Source of the DNA: Pseudomonas sp. TCU-HL1
Lineage (GTDB): Bacteria > Pseudomonadota > Gammaproteobacteria > Pseudomonadales > Pseudomonadaceae
Direction of reading: 5' to 3'
NCBI RefSeq assembly: GCF_001708505.1
Contig: NZ_CP015992.1
Span: forward strand, 4,650,001-4,714,000
Length of the DNA stretch: 64,000 nt
Under the pieces are notes generated by a model. That model was not told where the DNA came from. It worked only from the letters and a program-made list of their open reading frames with translations, and did not search any database. Shown here in pieces: positions 63,459-64,000 of the stretch (position 1 is its first letter; each line of letters starts with the position of its first letter). Made by a program: the position numbers and the translations under genes.

Positions 63459-64000
63459 TCAGGCGCCGCTGCGCACGCGCTGCACGGCATCCAGCCAGCC
63501 ATCGTAGAGTTTCTGCCGATGGCCCTCGGCCATGCGTGGCACAAATCGCTGCTGACGATGCCAGTGGCTGGCCACTTCGTCCAGATCGCGGTACAGCCCG
63601 ACCTGCAAACCTGCGAGATAGGCCACGCCCAATGCGGTGGTCTCGGTCACTTCCGGGCGCTCCACTGGCACCCCGAGGATGTCGGAAAGGAACTGCATCA
63701 CCCAGTTGTTCTCCACCATGCCCCCATCCACGCGCAAGGCACTGGGCGCCGCGGCGCCATCCTGGGCCATAGCCTCCAGCAGATCGCGGGTCTGATAGCA
63801 GACCGATTGCAGCCCGGCGGTGACGATTTCCTTGATGCCGGTGTCGCGGGTCAGGCCGAAGATGGCGCCACGGGCGCGGGGGTCCCAATAGGGTGCGCCA
63901 AGGCCGGTGAACGCCGGAACCAGGTACACGCCACAAGCATCGCCGGTCTGTTCGGCCAGGGCTTCGGTATCGCGGGCGTGGCTGATCAGCTTGATGCCGT
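63459..64000 (-). CDS. glpK: Glycerol kinase, C-terminal part
   Basis: The frame is open to the window edge, and about 180 residues are visible. They include SHARDTEALAEQTGDACGVY, LVPAFTGLGAPYWDPRARG, TRDTGIKEIVTAGLQSV, LRVDGGMVENNWVMQFLSDILG and TTALGVAYLAGLQVG, which are characteristic of the C-terminal ATP-binding half of FGGY-type glycerol kinases. The enzyme phosphorylates glycerol to glycerol-3-phosphate. The rest of the gene and its promoter are outside the window. Confidence 0.9.
   Translation of the reverse strand, partial: GIKLISHARDTEALAEQTGDACGVYLVPAFTGLGAPYWDPRARGAIFGLTRDTGIKEIVTAGLQSVCYQTRDLLEAMAQDGAAAPSALRVDGGMVENNWVMQFLSDILGVPVERPEVTETTALGVAYLAGLQVGLYRDLDEVASHWHRQQRFVPRMAEGHRQKLYDGWLDAVQRVRSGA

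Overview
The window is high-GC DNA from a Pseudomonas-type gammaproteobacterium. The strongest evidence is gene order: gloA-argG-motY-pyrC-rnt-peroxiredoxin-bfd-bfrB-grxD-argF runs as in the P. aeruginosa PA3524-PA3537 region, mmsR lies divergent from mmsA, and a complete Lap adhesin locus is present. No tRNA, rRNA, transposase, integrase, phage gene or CRISPR array was found. The species cannot be fixed from the sequence alone.

Layout. 1-3.1 kb: the 3' end of an AbrB-family transporter, a DUF6279 lipoprotein, ung and an HDOD protein. 3.1-9.7 kb: mmsR and a divergent five-gene operon (mmsA, acyl-CoA dehydrogenase, enoyl-CoA hydratase, 3-hydroxyisobutyryl-CoA hydrolase, mmsB) that takes valine-derived isobutyryl-CoA to propionyl-CoA. 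9.8-29.1 kb: the Lap system. lapE-lapB-lapC (type I secretion) is divergent from a 3575-residue LapA-like RTX adhesin, followed by a small gene and by lapG-lapD on the opposite strand. LapD (c-di-GMP receptor) restrains LapG (protease), which would cut the adhesin at its TAAG site and release it. The adhesin contains 17 tandem 324-bp units with a 2592-bp block duplicated inside the array. 29.3-33.0 kb: a DUF1145 protein, an alkylsulfatase with a divergent LysR regulator, and a Tyr/Arg-rich lipoprotein.

33.1-41.6 kb: a guanidine-use operon. It has a sigma-54-like promoter, a guanidine-I (ykkC) riboswitch, an ABC transporter, the two 'urea carboxylase-associated' proteins (now known as carboxyguanidine deiminase subunits) and a biotin-dependent carboxylase of the urea/guanidine carboxylase family. 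The carboxylase gene carries an in-frame intergenic-type repeat. No allophanate hydrolase gene is present. 41.7-48.1 kb: a DUF2157/DUF4824-like pair, two GGDEF proteins and modBC without modA, but with a ModE-like operator directly upstream of modB. 48.2-64 kb: the conserved housekeeping block, a molybdopterin oxidoreductase, another diguanylate cyclase, argF, an ABC ATPase, a PhzF-family protein, a remnant of a solute-binding protein gene and the 3' part of glpK.

Three other GGDEF proteins (43.7, 47.1 and 58.4 kb) lie near LapD, so c-di-GMP signalling is over-represented in the window. Palindromic intergenic repeats of several families are scattered throughout, including inside operons and once inside a coding sequence.
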